Part shown: positions 55,348 through 64,000 of the stretch, one piece after another | Numbering within the stretch: position 1 is the stretch's first letter | How the letters are laid out: each line of letters begins with the position of its first letter | NCBI RefSeq assembly: GCF_000383595.1 | Contig: NZ_KB911581.1 | Span: 3,416,265-3,480,264, forward strand | Source of the DNA: Streptomyces bottropensis ATCC 25435 | GTDB taxonomy: Bacteria; Actinomycetota; Actinomycetes; Streptomycetales; Streptomycetaceae | Direction: 5' to 3' | Length of the DNA stretch: 64,000 bases | Notes under the pieces: generated by a model | Databases searched by the model: none | What the model was told of the DNA's origin: nothing | The model's input: the letters and a program-made list of their open reading frames with translations, nothing else | Made by a program: the position numbers and the translations under genes

Positions 55348-56145
55348 TCAGGCGAAAGCGACGTTGTAGATGCCTGCAGCGATGGCGGCGCCGATCAGGG
55401 GGCCGACCACCGGGACCCAGGAGTAGCTCCAGTCGGAGCCACCCTTGTTGGGCAGGGGCAGAAGGGCGTGCACGATGCGCGGACCGAGGTCACGGGCCGG
55501 GTTGATCGCGTAACCGGTCGGGCCACCGAGGGACAGACCGATGGAGACCACGACGAGTGCGGTGATCAGGGCGCCGAGCGTGCCGAGACCCTTGCCGTCG
55601 CCGTTCAGGCCCTGGGTCAGGACCGCCAGGACGAGCACGATGGTGCCGATGACCTCGGTGGCGACGTTCTGCCACGCCACGCGGACCTCGGGGCCGGTGG
55701 AGAAGATGCCGAGCACGGGGCCGGCGCCCTTCTCCCGGGCCTCGACCGACTTTGTCCTCGCGGCCTCCGCCGGCTCGCCGACGATCTCGCGGTCGGTGAG
55801 GTGGGCGTGGAACTGGCCGTAGTAGGCGACCCAGACCAGTGCCGCGCCGATCATCGCGCCGAGCAGCTGACCGCCCCAGTAGATCGGGACGTCGCCCCAG
55901 GGGATGCCCTCCTTCTTCAGCGCGAGCGCGAGGGTGACGGCCGGGTTGAGGTGGGCGCCGGACAGCGGCGCGGAGGTGTAGACGGCCGTCAGAACGGCGA
56001 AGCCCCACCCGAAGGTGATGGCGAGCCAACCGGCGTTACGGGCCTTGGAGGCCTTCAGTGTGACGGCCGCGCAGACGCCGCCGCCGAGCAGGATGAGTAG
56101 GGCGGTACCGATGGTCTCGCCGATGAAGATGTCGGAGCTGGACAC
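55348..56145 (-). CDS. glpF: Glycerol facilitator GlpF (aquaglyceroporin)
   Basis: Passive glycerol channel, 265 aa, six transmembrane helices. The two NPA-type motifs are [10 protein letters not shown] and [13 protein letters not shown]. The start GTG 56145 is 6 nt after AAGGAG. A cytoplasmic-loop insert between helices 3 and 4 ([38 protein letters not shown]) is longer than in E. coli GlpF. First gene of the operon; its promoter region carries GylR-like operators. Confidence 0.95.
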   Translation of the reverse strand: MSSSDIFIGETIGTALLILLGGGVCAAVTLKASKARNAGWLAITFGWGFAVLTAVYTSAPLSGAHLNPAVTLALALKKEGIPWGDVPIYWGGQLLGAMIGAALVWVAYYGQFHAHLTDREIVGEPAEAARTKSVEAREKGAGPVLGIFSTGPEVRVAWQNVATEVIGTIVLVLAVLTQGLNGDGKGLGTLGALITALVVVSIGLSLGGPTGYAINPARDLGPRIVHALLPLPNKGGSDWSYSWVPVVGPLIGAAIAAGIYNVAFA

Positions 56146-56226
56146 CCGCGACTCCTTTGTCCTTCGTCCAGGGGAAAGAGATCGGCCCATGGCGTTGTCA
56201 CACTCTAGCGCGTATTGCCGGTAGGT

Positions 56227-56304
56227 GTTCGACAATGTCGACCGATGGACGGGAGTCTTGCTTCGGTGTTACGGGCGCGTCAAGAGCTGTGTTGTCGAAA
56301 ACAC
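56227..56304. promoter_or_regulatory. GylR-type operators before glpF
   Basis: GTTCGACAATGTCGACC (56227-56243) matches 15 of 17 positions of the site in front of gylR (57381-57397). A second inverted repeat, GTGTT-GTCGAA-AACAC, lies at 56289-56304 with the same TGTCGAA half-site. Both are 82-160 nt before the glpF start. Glycerol-3-phosphate-responsive repression by GylR is known in S. coelicolor; site assignment here is inference. Confidence 0.65.
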
Positions 56305-56502
56305 GATCGTTATTGATCGAACCGGACCATCGATCTTGAAACTGCTGCTAGGGGCCCGTGCGAGCAGGTGGGCGGGGTGGGCGGAGCGGGCGACGGCACG
56401 CGCGTGCGGCGGAGCGTGGCGGCGCGCGCGGCGGAGGTCTCGCAGCCGCACGTGCGGCGAAGGGCGGGTGCGCCCCGCGGCGAGGAGCGGGCACGCGCAC
56501 GT

Positions 56503-56548
56503 ACGGCGAAGGCCGGGACACCCGTGGGGGTGTCCCGGCCTTCGCCGT
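56503..56548 (-). terminator. Terminator of gylR
   Basis: Perfect 21-bp arms (56503-56523 and 56528-56548) with a 4-nt loop, starting 16 nt after the gylR stop. Preceding sequence (56390-56500) is GC-rich with CGTGCGGCG-like imperfect repeats. Confidence 0.9.
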
Positions 56549-56563
56549 GTCAGGTGGCGGCCG

Positions 56564-57328
56564 TCAGAACCGTGCCGCGCCGAGGTCGCGCGAGACCGCG
56601 CGGGCGCAGTCCCGTACGGCCGCGACCAGCTCGGGGCGCAGCTCGCCCGCACGGCACAGCCGCTCCACGGCGCCGGTGATGCCCACCGCGCCGACGGGCA
56701 TGCGCCGCCGGTCGTGGATGGGGGCGGCGACGGACGCCACGCCCTCCCAGGTCTCCTCCACGTCGGCCGCGTACCCGCGCGCGCGGGTCAGGTCCAGGAC
56801 GTTCTCGAAGTCGTCCAGGGCGTGCACGGTCCGGTCGGTGAACGCCTTGCGCTCGGCCTCCAGGGCCTCGCTGTGCGCCACCGGGTCGTACGCGGCGAGG
56901 ACCTTGCCGAGAGCGGTGGAGTGCAGGGGCTGCATGGCCCCTATCTCCAGGACCTGCCGGCTGTCGTCGGGCCGGAAGACGTGGTGCACGATCAGCACGC
57001 CCTGCAGGTGCAGCACCCCGAGGTGGACGCTCTCGCCGCTGGAGCGGGCCAGGTCGTCCGTCCAGACCAGGGCGCGGGCCCGTAGCTCGTGGACGTCCAG
57101 ATAGGTGGTCCCGAGCCGCAGCAGCTCCGCGCCCAGCTGGTAGCGCCCGGAGGCGTCGTCCTGTTCGACGAACCCCTCGTGCTGGAGCGTGCGCAGTATG
57201 CCGTGGGCGGTGCCCTTGGCGAGGCCCAGCGACGAGGCGATGTCCGACAGGCCGAGCCGCCGCTCGCCGCCCGCGAGCAACCGCAGCATCGCGGCCGCCC
57301 GTTCGAGCGACTGGATGTTCCGTGCCAT
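56564..57328 (-). CDS. gylR: IclR-family glycerol regulator GylR
   Basis: A 254-aa repressor. The N-terminal winged helix is RNIQSLERAAAMLRLLAGGERRLGLSDIASSLGLAKGTAHGILRTLQHEGFVEQD and the ligand domain contains ELRARALVWTDDLARSSGESVHLGVLHLQGVLIVHHVFR and GKVLAAYDPVAHSE...ARGYAADVEETWEGVASVAAPIHD. Controls glpF-glpK-glpD and itself. An operator copy (57381-57397) lies 52 nt upstream of ATG 57328. Terminated by a 21-bp hairpin. Confidence 0.94.
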   Translation of the reverse strand: MARNIQSLERAAAMLRLLAGGERRLGLSDIASSLGLAKGTAHGILRTLQHEGFVEQDDASGRYQLGAELLRLGTTYLDVHELRARALVWTDDLARSSGESVHLGVLHLQGVLIVHHVFRPDDSRQVLEIGAMQPLHSTALGKVLAAYDPVAHSEALEAERKAFTDRTVHALDDFENVLDLTRARGYAADVEETWEGVASVAAPIHDRRRMPVGAVGITGAVERLCRAGELRPELVAAVRDCARAVSRDLGAARF

Positions 57329-57380
57329 CGCCGTCCTGCCTCCGTCCCCTTCGACCGCCGTACGCGACTGAACTTCCGTC

Positions 57381-57397
57381 GTTCGGCAATGTCGAAC
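57381..57397. promoter_or_regulatory. GylR autoregulatory operator
   Basis: GTTCG-GCAATGT-CGAAC, arms GTTCG/CGAAC, centred 61 nt before the gylR start. Almost the same as the site at 56227-56243. It lies between the divergent gylR and metH genes. Confidence 0.68.
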
Positions 57398-57403
57398 ACT
57401 ACC

Positions 57404-57722
57404 GGTCGTTGCCGACCTCTCGCTAATGGCCGTCACCAGCTTTTCGGACACACCCGTCGCGGCGGTGCCGCCTCTGTGCCCGTGCGGTGTCCGTCCGGTG
57501 CGAGTGCGACGACCGTGTGATCGTGGGGTGTGCGTGTGGTGTCGGAGCGGTGTCCGGCGTTCGTTTCGTCGTCGGAGTAAACCGCACTCGGCCGCGTACG
57601 CCACGCCCGTCCGCCCCGTGGACCGCCCTGACCATCCGCGGCGTTGCGGGCTACCCTTGCGGCGTGCGGCTTCCATGGGAGGCCGCAAAGCCGACAGCCG
57701 TCGCACTCCAGGGAGCAGCTCC
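57404..57722 (+). other. metH promoter and leader region
   Basis: A 319-bp region rich in CGG/GTG tracts. A hairpin of about 10 bp (TGCGGCTTCC, 57664-57673, with GGAGGCCGCA, 57677-57686; one G-U pair) ends 36 nt before the metH start and includes an in-frame ATG (57675) in its loop. No B12 box of cobalamin riboswitches, and no SAM or SAH riboswitch core, could be found. Confidence 0.5.
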
Positions 57723-60700
57723 ATGGCCTCGTTGCCGAACCCGTCCCCCTCGTCCGCCGCCGCCGGCCGGGCCCGATCCGAGGCCCTGCGTGAGGCCCTC
57801 GCCACCCGTGTGGTGGTCGCCGACGGCGCGATGGGCACGATGCTTCAGGCACAGGACCCCACACTGGAGGACTTCGAGCAGCTGGAGGGCTGCAACGAGG
57901 TCCTCAACGCCACCCGCCCCGACATCGTCCGCTCGGTGCACTCCGCGTACTTCGACGCGGGCGTGGACTGCGTGGAGACCAACACCTTCGGCGCGAACCT
58001 CACCGCCCTGGGTGAGTACGACATCCCCGAACGCACCGCCGAGCTGTCCGAGGCCGGCGCCCGCATCGCCCGCGAGACGGCGGACGAGTTCGCCGCGCGC
58101 GACGGCCGCCCGCGCTGGGTGCTGGGCTCGATCGGTCCGGGCACCAAGCTGCCCACCCTCGGCCACACCACCTTCACCGCCATCCGGGACGCCTACCAGC
58201 AGAACGCCGAGGGCCTGCTCGCGGGCGGCGCAGACGCCCTGCTGGTGGAGACGACCCAGGACCTGCTGCAGACGAAGGCCTCCGTCATCGCCGCCCGCCG
58301 CGCGATGCGGACGGCCGGATACGACGTCCCCCTGATCGTCTCGGTGACGGTCGAGACGACGGGCACCATGCTGCTCGGCTCCGAGATCGGTGCCGCGCTG
58401 ACGGCGCTGGAGCCCCTGGGCATCGACATGATCGGCCTGAACTGCGCGACCGGCCCGGCCGAGATGAGCGAACATCTGCGCTATCTGGCCCGCCACTCCC
58501 GCATCCAGCTGTCCTGCATGCCCAACGCCGGCCTGCCGGTGCTGACCAAGGACGGCGCCCACTACCCGCTGACGGCCCCCGAACTCGCCGACGCGCAGGA
58601 GAACTTCGTCCGCGAGTACGGCCTCTCCCTCGTCGGCGGCTGCTGCGGCACCACCCCGGAGCACCTGCGGCAGGTCGTCGAGCGCGTCCGGGAACTCACG
58701 CCCACCGCGCGCGCCCCGCGCCCCGAGCCCGGCGCCGCCTCCCTCTACCAGACGGTCCCGTTCCGCCAGGACACCGCGTACATGGCCATCGGCGAGCGGA
58801 CGAACGCCAACGGTTCGAAGAAGTTCCGTGAGGCGATGCTGGAGGCGCGCTGGGACGACTGCGTGGAGATGGCCCGCGACCAGATCCGCGAGGGCGCCCA
58901 CATGCTCGACCTCTGCGTCGACTACGTGGGCCGCGACGGCGTCGCCGACATGGCCGAACTCGCCGGCCGCTTCGCCACCGCCTCCACCCTCCCCATCGTC
59001 CTGGACTCCACCGAGGTGGACGTGATCCGGGCCGGGCTGGAGAAGCTCGGCGGCCGCGCGGTCATCAACTCCGTCAACTACGAGGACGGCGACGGCCCCG
59101 AGTCCCGCTTCGCCAAGGTCACCGCGCTGGCGCAGGAGCACGGCGCCGCGCTGATCGCGCTGACCATCGACGAGGAGGGGCAGGCCCGCACCCCGGAGAA
59201 GAAGGTCGAGATCGCCGAACGGCTCATCGACGACCTCACCGGCAACTGGGGCATCCACGAGTCGGACATCCTCATCGACACCCTGACCTTCACGATCTGT
59301 ACCGGCCAGGAGGAGTCCCGCAAGGACGGCATCGCCACCATCGAGGCGATCCGGGAACTCAAGCGCCGCCGGCCCGACGTCCAGACGACGCTGGGCCTGT
59401 CGAACATCTCCTTCGGCCTCAACCCGGCCGCCCGCATCCTCCTCAACTCCGTCTTCCTCGACGAGTGCGCGAAGGCCGGCCTCGACTCCGCCATCGTGCA
59501 CGCCTCGAAGATCCTCCCCATCGCCCGCTTCAGCGAGGAGGAGGTGCAGACCGCCCTCGATCTCATCCACGACCGCCGCGCCGAGGGCTACGACCCCCTG
59601 CAGAAGCTGATGGCCCTGTTCGAGGGCGCCACCGCCAAGTCCCTGAAGGCCGGCAAGGCCGAGGAACTGGCCGCCCTCCCGCTGGAGGAGCGCCTCAAGC
59701 GCCGCATCATCGACGGCGAGAAGAACGGCCTGGAAGCCGACCTCGACGAGGCCCTGCAGAGCCGCCCCGCCCTGGACATCGTCAACGACACCCTGCTTGA
59801 CGGCATGAAGGTCGTCGGCGAACTGTTCGGCTCCGGCCAGATGCAGCTGCCGTTCGTGCTCCAGTCCGCCGAGGTCATGAAGACCGCCGTCGCCCACCTC
59901 GAACCGCACATGGAGAAGTCCGACGCCGAGGGCAAGGGCACCATCGTGCTGGCCACCGTCCGCGGCGACGTCCACGACATCGGCAAGAACCTCGTCGACA
60001 TCATCCTGTCCAACAACGGCTACAACGTCGTCAACCTCGGCATCAAGCAGCCGGTCTCCGCGATCCTCGACGCGGCCAGGGAACACCGGGCCGACGTCAT
60101 CGGCATGTCCGGCCTCCTGGTGAAGTCCACGGTGATCATGAAGGAGAACCTTCAGGAGCTGAACCAGCGCGGCCTGGCCGCCGACTTCCCGGTGATCCTC
60201 GGTGGCGCCGCCCTGACCAGGGCGTATGTCGAGCAGGACCTGTACGAGATCTACGAGGGCGAGGTCCGCTACGCCCGCGACGCCTTCGAGGGCCTGCGTC
60301 TGATGGACGCGCTCATCGGCGTCAAGCGCGGCGTCCCCGGTGCCTCCCTGCCCGAGCTGAGGCAGCGCCGGGTGCGGGCGACCGCCACCACCACGGCGGT
60401 CGAGGAACGCCCCGAGGAGGGCCACGTCCGCTCCGACGTCGCCACCGACAACCCCGTCCCCACGCCCCCGTTCCGGGGCACCCGCGTCATCAAGGGCATC
60501 CAGCTCAAGGAGTACGCGGCCTGGCTGGACGAGGGCGCCCTCTTCAAGGGCCAGTGGGGCCTCAAGCAGGCCCGCACCGGCGACGGGCCGACCTACGAGG
60601 AGCTGGTCGAGACCGAGGGGCGGCCCCGGCTGCGCGGCCTGCTGGACAAGCTGCAGACCGACAACCTCCTCGAAGCGGCCGTCGTCTACGGCTACTTCCC

Positions 60701-61250
60701 GTGCGTCTCCAAGGACGACGACCTGATCATCCTGGACGACGACGGCAACGAGCGGACCCGGTTCTCCTTCCCGCGCCAGCGCCGGGGCCGCCGACTGTGC
60801 CTGGCCGACTTCTTCCGCCCGGAGGAGTCCGGCGAGACCGACGTGGTCGGCCTCCAGGTCGTCACCGTCGGCTCCCGCATCGGCGAGGAGACCGCCAAGC
60901 TCTTCGAGGCCAACTCCTACCGCGACTACCTCGAACTGCACGGCCTGTCCGTGCAGCTCGCCGAGGCTCTCGCCGAGTACTGGCACGCCCGCGTGCGCTC
61001 GGAACTGGGCTTCGCGGGCGAGGACCCGGCCGCGATCGAAGACATGTTCGACCTGAAGTACCGGGGTGCCCGCTTCTCCCTCGGCTACGGTGCCTGCCCC
61101 GACCTGGAGGACCGCGCCAAGATCGCGGAACTGCTGGAGCCCGAGCGGATCGGCGTCCAGCTCTCGGAGGAGTTCCAGCTCCACCCCGAGCAGTCCACCG
61201 ACGCGATCGTGATCCATCACCCCGAGGCGAAGTACTTCAACGCCCGGTAG
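57723..61250 (+). CDS. metH: Cobalamin-dependent methionine synthase MetH
   Basis: Transfers methyl from 5-methyltetrahydrofolate to homocysteine via cobalamin. A 1175-aa protein of four domains: homocysteine-binding (about 20-330; zinc cysteines in GLNCATGP and GGCCGTTPEHL), pterin-binding (about 345-620; TNANGSKKF, CVDYVGRDGVADM), B12 domains (about 640-890; DVHDIGK at 749-755 with the cobalt-axial H751) and reactivation/AdoMet domain (about 915-1175; RYRGARFSLGYGACPDLEDR). ATG 57723 has AGGGAG 8 nt before it; in-frame ATG 57675 is less likely. It diverges from gylR. The size and order are those of a complete, functional enzyme. Confidence 0.97.
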   Translation: MASLPNPSPSSAAAGRARSEALREALATRVVVADGAMGTMLQAQDPTLEDFEQLEGCNEVLNATRPDIVRSVHSAYFDAGVDCVETNTFGANLTALGEYDIPERTAELSEAGARIARETADEFAARDGRPRWVLGSIGPGTKLPTLGHTTFTAIRDAYQQNAEGLLAGGADALLVETTQDLLQTKASVIAARRAMRTAGYDVPLIVSVTVETTGTMLLGSEIGAALTALEPLGIDMIGLNCATGPAEMSEHLRYLARHSRIQLSCMPNAGLPVLTKDGAHYPLTAPELADAQENFVREYGLSLVGGCCGTTPEHLRQVVERVRELTPTARAPRPEPGAASLYQTVPFRQDTAYMAIGERTNANGSKKFREAMLEARWDDCVEMARDQIREGAHMLDLCVDYVGRDGVADMAELAGRFATASTLPIVLDSTEVDVIRAGLEKLGGRAVINSVNYEDGDGPESRFAKVTALAQEHGAALIALTIDEEGQARTPEKKVEIAERLIDDLTGNWGIHESDILIDTLTFTICTGQEESRKDGIATIEAIRELKRRRPDVQTTLGLSNISFGLNPAARILLNSVFLDECAKAGLDSAIVHASKILPIARFSEEEVQTALDLIHDRRAEGYDPLQKLMALFEGATAKSLKAGKAEELAALPLEERLKRRIIDGEKNGLEADLDEALQSRPALDIVNDTLLDGMKVVGELFGSGQMQLPFVLQSAEVMKTAVAHLEPHMEKSDAEGKGTIVLATVRGDVHDIGKNLVDIILSNNGYNVVNLGIKQPVSAILDAAREHRADVIGMSGLLVKSTVIMKENLQELNQRGLAADFPVILGGAALTRAYVEQDLYEIYEGEVRYARDAFEGLRLMDALIGVKRGVPGASLPELRQRRVRATATTTAVEERPEEGHVRSDVATDNPVPTPPFRGTRVIKGIQLKEYAAWLDEGALFKGQWGLKQARTGDGPTYEELVETEGRPRLRGLLDKLQTDNLLEAAVVYGYFPCVSKDDDLIILDDDGNERTRFSFPRQRRGRRLCLADFFRPEESGETDVVGLQVVTVGSRIGEETAKLFEANSYRDYLELHGLSVQLAEALAEYWHARVRSELGFAGEDPAAIEDMFDLKYRGARFSLGYGACPDLEDRAKIAELLEPERIGVQLSEEFQLHPEQSTDAIVIHHPEAKYFNAR

Positions 61251-61375
61251 CTCCACCGGGACGAGCCGGGGCCGGCCGCAGGGCCCGGATGGCGGCCGCT
61301 GCGCCGTCGTCGCTGGTCGCGGCCCCTGCCGGGCGGGGGCCGGCTCGCCCGCGAGGCGTTTGTCGGCGTGACGTC

Positions 61376-61427
61376 GTAGACTGGTCGGTCCACCGCAGGC
61401 CGGTTCCCCATCCGGGAACCGGCCTGC
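61376..61427 (+). promoter_or_regulatory. -10 element and leader hairpin of the HAD gene
   Basis: TAGACT at 61376-61381 resembles a -10 box. Just after it, arms 61395-61408 and 61414-61427 form a perfect 14-bp hairpin with loop CATCC, ending 24 nt before the ATG and 10 nt before the ribosome site. It may terminate metH read-through or attenuate the HAD gene. Confidence 0.5.
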
Positions 61428-61451
61428 TCGTCCCCCAAGGAGGTGCGCCGG

Positions 61452-62156
61452 ATGACCACGACGATTCCCGCGCCAGGAACCCGTACGGCCGAAGGCTCCG
61501 CGCTGCAGGCCGTGCTCCTCGACATGGACGGCACCCTGGTGGACACCGAGGGGTTCTGGTGGGACGTGGAGGTGGAGGTCTTCGCCGGCCTCGGCCACGC
61601 TCTCGACGACTCCTGGCGCCATGTCGTGGTCGGCGGCCCCATGAGCCGCAGCGCGGGCTTCCTCATCGAGGCCACCGGCGCCGACATCACCCTCCCCGAG
61701 CTGAGCGTGCTGCTCAACGACGGCTTCGAGGCCCGTATCGGGCGCGCGCTGCCCCTGATGCCCGGCGCCTCCAGACTCCTCGCCGAGCTCGCCGCCCACG
61801 ACGTCCCCACGGCCCTGGTCTCCGCCTCGCACCGGCGCATCATCGACCGCGTCCTGGCCTCCCTCGGCCCCCAGTACTTCGCCCTGACCGTCGCGGGCGA
61901 CGAGGTCGAGCGGACCAAGCCGTTCCCCGACCCCTACCTCCTCGCGGCCTCCGGCCTCGGCGCGGAGCCCGCCCGGTGCGCGGTCATCGAGGACACCGCG
62001 ACCGGTGTCGCCGCCGCCGAGGCCGCCGGCTGCCATGTGGTCGCCGTCCCGTCCGTCGCCCCCATCGCCCCCGCCGTCCGCCGCACCGTCGTGAACTCGC
62101 TGGAAGAGGTCGACCTGCCATTTCTGCGCGGTCTGCTGGTGGCGACCGGCAATTGA
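61452..62156 (+). CDS. HAD-superfamily phosphatase
   Basis: A 234-aa subfamily I HAD hydrolase (beta-phosphoglucomutase/phosphatase type): motif I LLDMDGTLVDTEGFWWDVE with nucleophile Asp, motif II LVSASH, motif III Lys in RTKPFPDPYLL and motif IV VIEDTATGVAAAEAAG. The cap domain carries WDVEVEVFAGLGHALDDSWRHVVVGG. Substrate in the family varies from sugar phosphates to phosphoglycolate. ATG 61452 follows AAGGAGG by 8 nt; ORF opening at GTG 61443 is less likely. Adjacent downstream position to metH is shared with other streptomycetes as I recall. Confidence 0.92.
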   Translation: MTTTIPAPGTRTAEGSALQAVLLDMDGTLVDTEGFWWDVEVEVFAGLGHALDDSWRHVVVGGPMSRSAGFLIEATGADITLPELSVLLNDGFEARIGRALPLMPGASRLLAELAAHDVPTALVSASHRRIIDRVLASLGPQYFALTVAGDEVERTKPFPDPYLLAASGLGAEPARCAVIEDTATGVAAAEAAGCHVVAVPSVAPIAPAVRRTVVNSLEEVDLPFLRGLLVATGN

Positions 62157-62561
62157 AAACGCAAGGAATTCCAAGATCGCGAACAGAACCGGGTACGGGT
62201 AATTCGGTCCGGTCGCAATGACTGAATTCCCGGACCCGGGAACCCCTTTTCGGCTGTGACGTTTGCCACTCCCGCATGTGTCCGGGGCGGCCTCCGGACG
62301 TGTCCAAACCCCGCATTCGGGGGAGTTCGACACGTCTTTGTGTCCCGATTGGCGAAGGCTGCACCCAAACATTCCGTGCGCACTACACCGTTTGTGTCCA
62401 CACCCGGTTCCGCAGCGTGATGGGAACTCAACTCCGGTACGCGCGGGCCTGTTCGGCGGTGCGGGCTAATCTCGACGCGAGAACATCGCCGTACTTCCCG
62501 TGACGCGCTCGCACCACCCCGCAGGCACCCGTCCCGGACCACAGCTCTGGAGAAACCGAGC
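62157..62561. other. AT-richer intergenic region
   Basis: About 405 bp with reduced GC from 62150 to 62420. No gene, tRNA or long hairpin was seen. It likely holds the promoter of the following lipoprotein gene. Nothing else can be supported. Confidence 0.5.
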
Positions 62562-64000
62562 ATGAACCGCAAGACCCTGGTGCTGCCGGCCGTGATCGGA
62601 CTGCTCGCCCCGGTGCTCGCCGCCTGCGGCGCCACCGACGGCGCGGGCGCGAGCGGCGACGCGATCGTCGTCGGCACCACCGACCGGTTCACCGCCTCGA
62701 AGGAGGCCCCGGCCCCGATCGACCCGGCCTACGCCTACGACGTCGGCACGTGGAACATCCTGCGCCAGACCGTCCAGACCCTCCTGGTCCAGCCGCGCGG
62801 CGACGGCGAACCGCAACCCGAGGCCGCCTCCCGGTGCTCCTTCACCGACAGCGGCAACGAGCGCTACGCCTGCACGCTGCGCACCGGCCTGAAGTTCGCC
62901 GACGGCTCCCCGATCACCGCCGAGGACGTCAAGTTCTCCATCGACCGCGCCCGCTCCCTCAAGGCCGACAGCGGTGTCTTCGCCCTGCTGTCCACCATCG
63001 ACCTCGTGGAGACCAAGGGCGACAACGAGGTGATCTTCCACCTCAACAGCCCCGACGCGACCCTCCCGTACAAGCTGTCCACCCCCGTCGCCGGCATCGT
63101 CAACCCGGCCGACTACGACAAGGGCAAGCTGCGCGACGGCTTCCAGGTCGACGGCTCCGGCCCGTACACCCTGGACGCCGAGGTCGAGAACAACGAGCTG
63201 GTCCGGGCCGTGTTCACCAAGAACCCCCACTACAAGGGGCAGTTGGACCCGAAGAACGACAAGGTCGAGCTGCGCTCCTTCGCGGACGCCGACGCCATGG
63301 GCAGCGCCCTGGAGGCCGGCGACATCGACCTGATGACCCGCACCATGACGCCCGAGCAGATCACCAAGCTCTCCGAGTCCACCGACGGCGACATCGACGT
63401 CATCGAGTCCGCCGGCCTGGAGATCCGCTACCTCGCCTTCAACACCGACGCCGCCCCGGTCAAGGACACCGCCGTCCGCCGCGCCATGGCCGAGGTCATC
63501 GACCGCGGCGAACTCGTCGCCAAGGTCTACGGCACCCAGGCCGAACCCCTCTTCTCGCTGGTCCCGGCCGGCATCACCGGCCACTCCAACTCGTTCTTCA
63601 ACCAGTACGGCGACCCGGACGTCGCCAAGGCGAAGTCGACCCTGCAGAGCGCGGGCGTCACCGCCCCGGTGAAGCTGACCCTCCACTACACGACCGACCA
63701 CTACGGCTCGGCCACGAAGAAGGAGTTCGAGCTGCTGAAGAAGCAGCTCAACGACAGCGGCCTGTTCGACGTGACCATCAAGGGCACCCCCTGGTCCACG
63801 TTCCGCCCCGCCGAGCAGAAGGGCGAGTACGCGGTCTACGGCATGGGCTGGTTCCCGGACTTCCCCGACGCCGACAACTACCTCGCCCCCTTCCTCGACA
63901 AGGACAACTTCCTCGGCTCGCCGTACGCCAACAAGGAGATCCGCGGCAAGCTGATCCCCGAGTCCCGCCGGGCGGCCGACCGTCTCACCGCCGCGGGCAG
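62562..64000 (+). CDS. Peptide/nickel-type ABC solute-binding lipoprotein, cut by window end
   Basis: Family 5 extracellular solute-binding protein (DppA/OppA type), at least 479 codons here and incomplete at the 3' side. Signal MNRKTLVLPAVIGLLAPVLAAC with lipobox LAAC (lipid-anchored C22), then the SBP_bac_5 pattern: GDAIVVGTTDRFTASKEAPAPIDPAYAYDVGTWNILRQTVQTLLVQ, FADGSPITAEDVKFSIDRARSL, VDGSGPYTLDAEVENNELVRAVFTKNPHYKG and EIRYLAFNTDAAPVKDTAVRRAMAEVIDRGELVAKVYGTQAEP. Typical members are about 540 aa, so permease and ATPase genes may follow outside the window. ATG 62562 follows GGAGAAACCGAGC. Confidence 0.93.
   Translation, partial: MNRKTLVLPAVIGLLAPVLAACGATDGAGASGDAIVVGTTDRFTASKEAPAPIDPAYAYDVGTWNILRQTVQTLLVQPRGDGEPQPEAASRCSFTDSGNERYACTLRTGLKFADGSPITAEDVKFSIDRARSLKADSGVFALLSTIDLVETKGDNEVIFHLNSPDATLPYKLSTPVAGIVNPADYDKGKLRDGFQVDGSGPYTLDAEVENNELVRAVFTKNPHYKGQLDPKNDKVELRSFADADAMGSALEAGDIDLMTRTMTPEQITKLSESTDGDIDVIESAGLEIRYLAFNTDAAPVKDTAVRRAMAEVIDRGELVAKVYGTQAEPLFSLVPAGITGHSNSFFNQYGDPDVAKAKSTLQSAGVTAPVKLTLHYTTDHYGSATKKEFELLKKQLNDSGLFDVTIKGTPWSTFRPAEQKGEYAVYGMGWFPDFPDADNYLAPFLDKDNFLGSPYANKEIRGKLIPESRRAADRLTAAG

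Noticed and set aside
57660..57722. CGCAAAGCC in the metH leader, resembling a c-di-GMP-I riboswitch element
   Set aside because: The rest of the GEMM consensus (GGCAAACC, GNRA loop) is absent; no cobalamin or SAM riboswitch core was found either.
57651..62372. A 1573-codon minus-strand open frame opposite metH
   Set aside because: Gly/Val-rich shadow frame; metH has complete domains on the plus strand.
1..64000. Prophage, integrative element or insertion sequence
   Set aside because: No integrase, transposase, phage structural gene or att-like repeat at the tRNA-Leu was seen.

Overview
This is a high-GC actinobacterial chromosome segment, almost certainly from a Streptomyces. The evidence is the very strong third-position GC bias, chaplins, a gylR-glpF-glpK-glpD locus, mycothiol biosynthesis (MshC), a SoxR with the actinobacterial four-cysteine motif, and Tat signal peptides with LAxTG sorting. 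From what I recall of S. coelicolor, the gene order (soxR ... gntK/gntR ... chpH-chpC ... mshC ... glpDKF-gylR-metH) follows its core chromosome in reverse numbering. Most of the window is therefore conserved core with small variable patches. I saw no insertion sequence, prophage, CRISPR array or rRNA; there is one tRNA (Leu, GAG).

Layout. 0-1.5 kb: translationally coupled secreted GH11 xylanase and CE4 deacetylase. 1.6-4.7 kb: a repeat array copied from a gene end, a MaoC-fold protein, SoxR and an Rnl5-type RNA ligase. 5.7-11.3 kb: secreted penicillin/AHL-acylase-like enzyme, an alpha/beta hydrolase and a Tat-exported NamZ-like muramidase. 11.4-16.5 kb: a lipid-catabolism block (SDR-TetR divergent from APH kinase plus acyl-CoA dehydrogenase, then an MBL hydrolase) with a shared 17-nt operator at both ends. 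16.6-19.5 kb: His-rich metal-binding protein, DUF202 pair, Nudix hydrolase, intergenic repeats and a transporter carrying a 17-nt homopolymer. 19.8-26.4 kb: FAD dehydrogenase, a Moco oxidoreductase/cytochrome b pair and the gluconate genes. 26.4-31.8 kb: an M1 aminopeptidase and a Pls-family single-module NRPS. 32-36 kb: tRNA-Leu, M20 peptidase, short and long chaplins. 36-42.9 kb: a degenerate RecD-like helicase, aldo/keto reductase, LLM oxidoreductase, ferritin-like protein and CorA. 43-46.6 kb: the mshC cluster. 47-52 kb: secreted SMP-30-like protein, PAC2 protein, GntR regulator, decayed methionine-salvage genes and a SMI1/KNR4 protein. 52-57.3 kb: glycerol operon and GylR. 57.7-64 kb: metH, a HAD phosphatase and a truncated solute-binding lipoprotein.

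Most interesting points: (i) a Pls/poly-amino-acid synthetase whose adenylation code reads like the lysine code, next to an M1 peptidase with the HExxH-18-E arrangement; (ii) an APH kinase plus acyl-CoA dehydrogenase that look like the split bacterial form of ACAD10/11, under a shared palindromic operator; (iii) a histidine phosphatase and a kinase-like protein in the mshC cluster, candidates for the unassigned mycothiol dephosphorylation step; (iv) a long chaplin with three rather than two chaplin domains; (v) a RecD-like protein that has lost Walker A; (vi) a scar of mtnA, mtnB and mtnK fragments.

All functions are inferred from sequence motifs and gene context read by eye; no database search or folding program was run.
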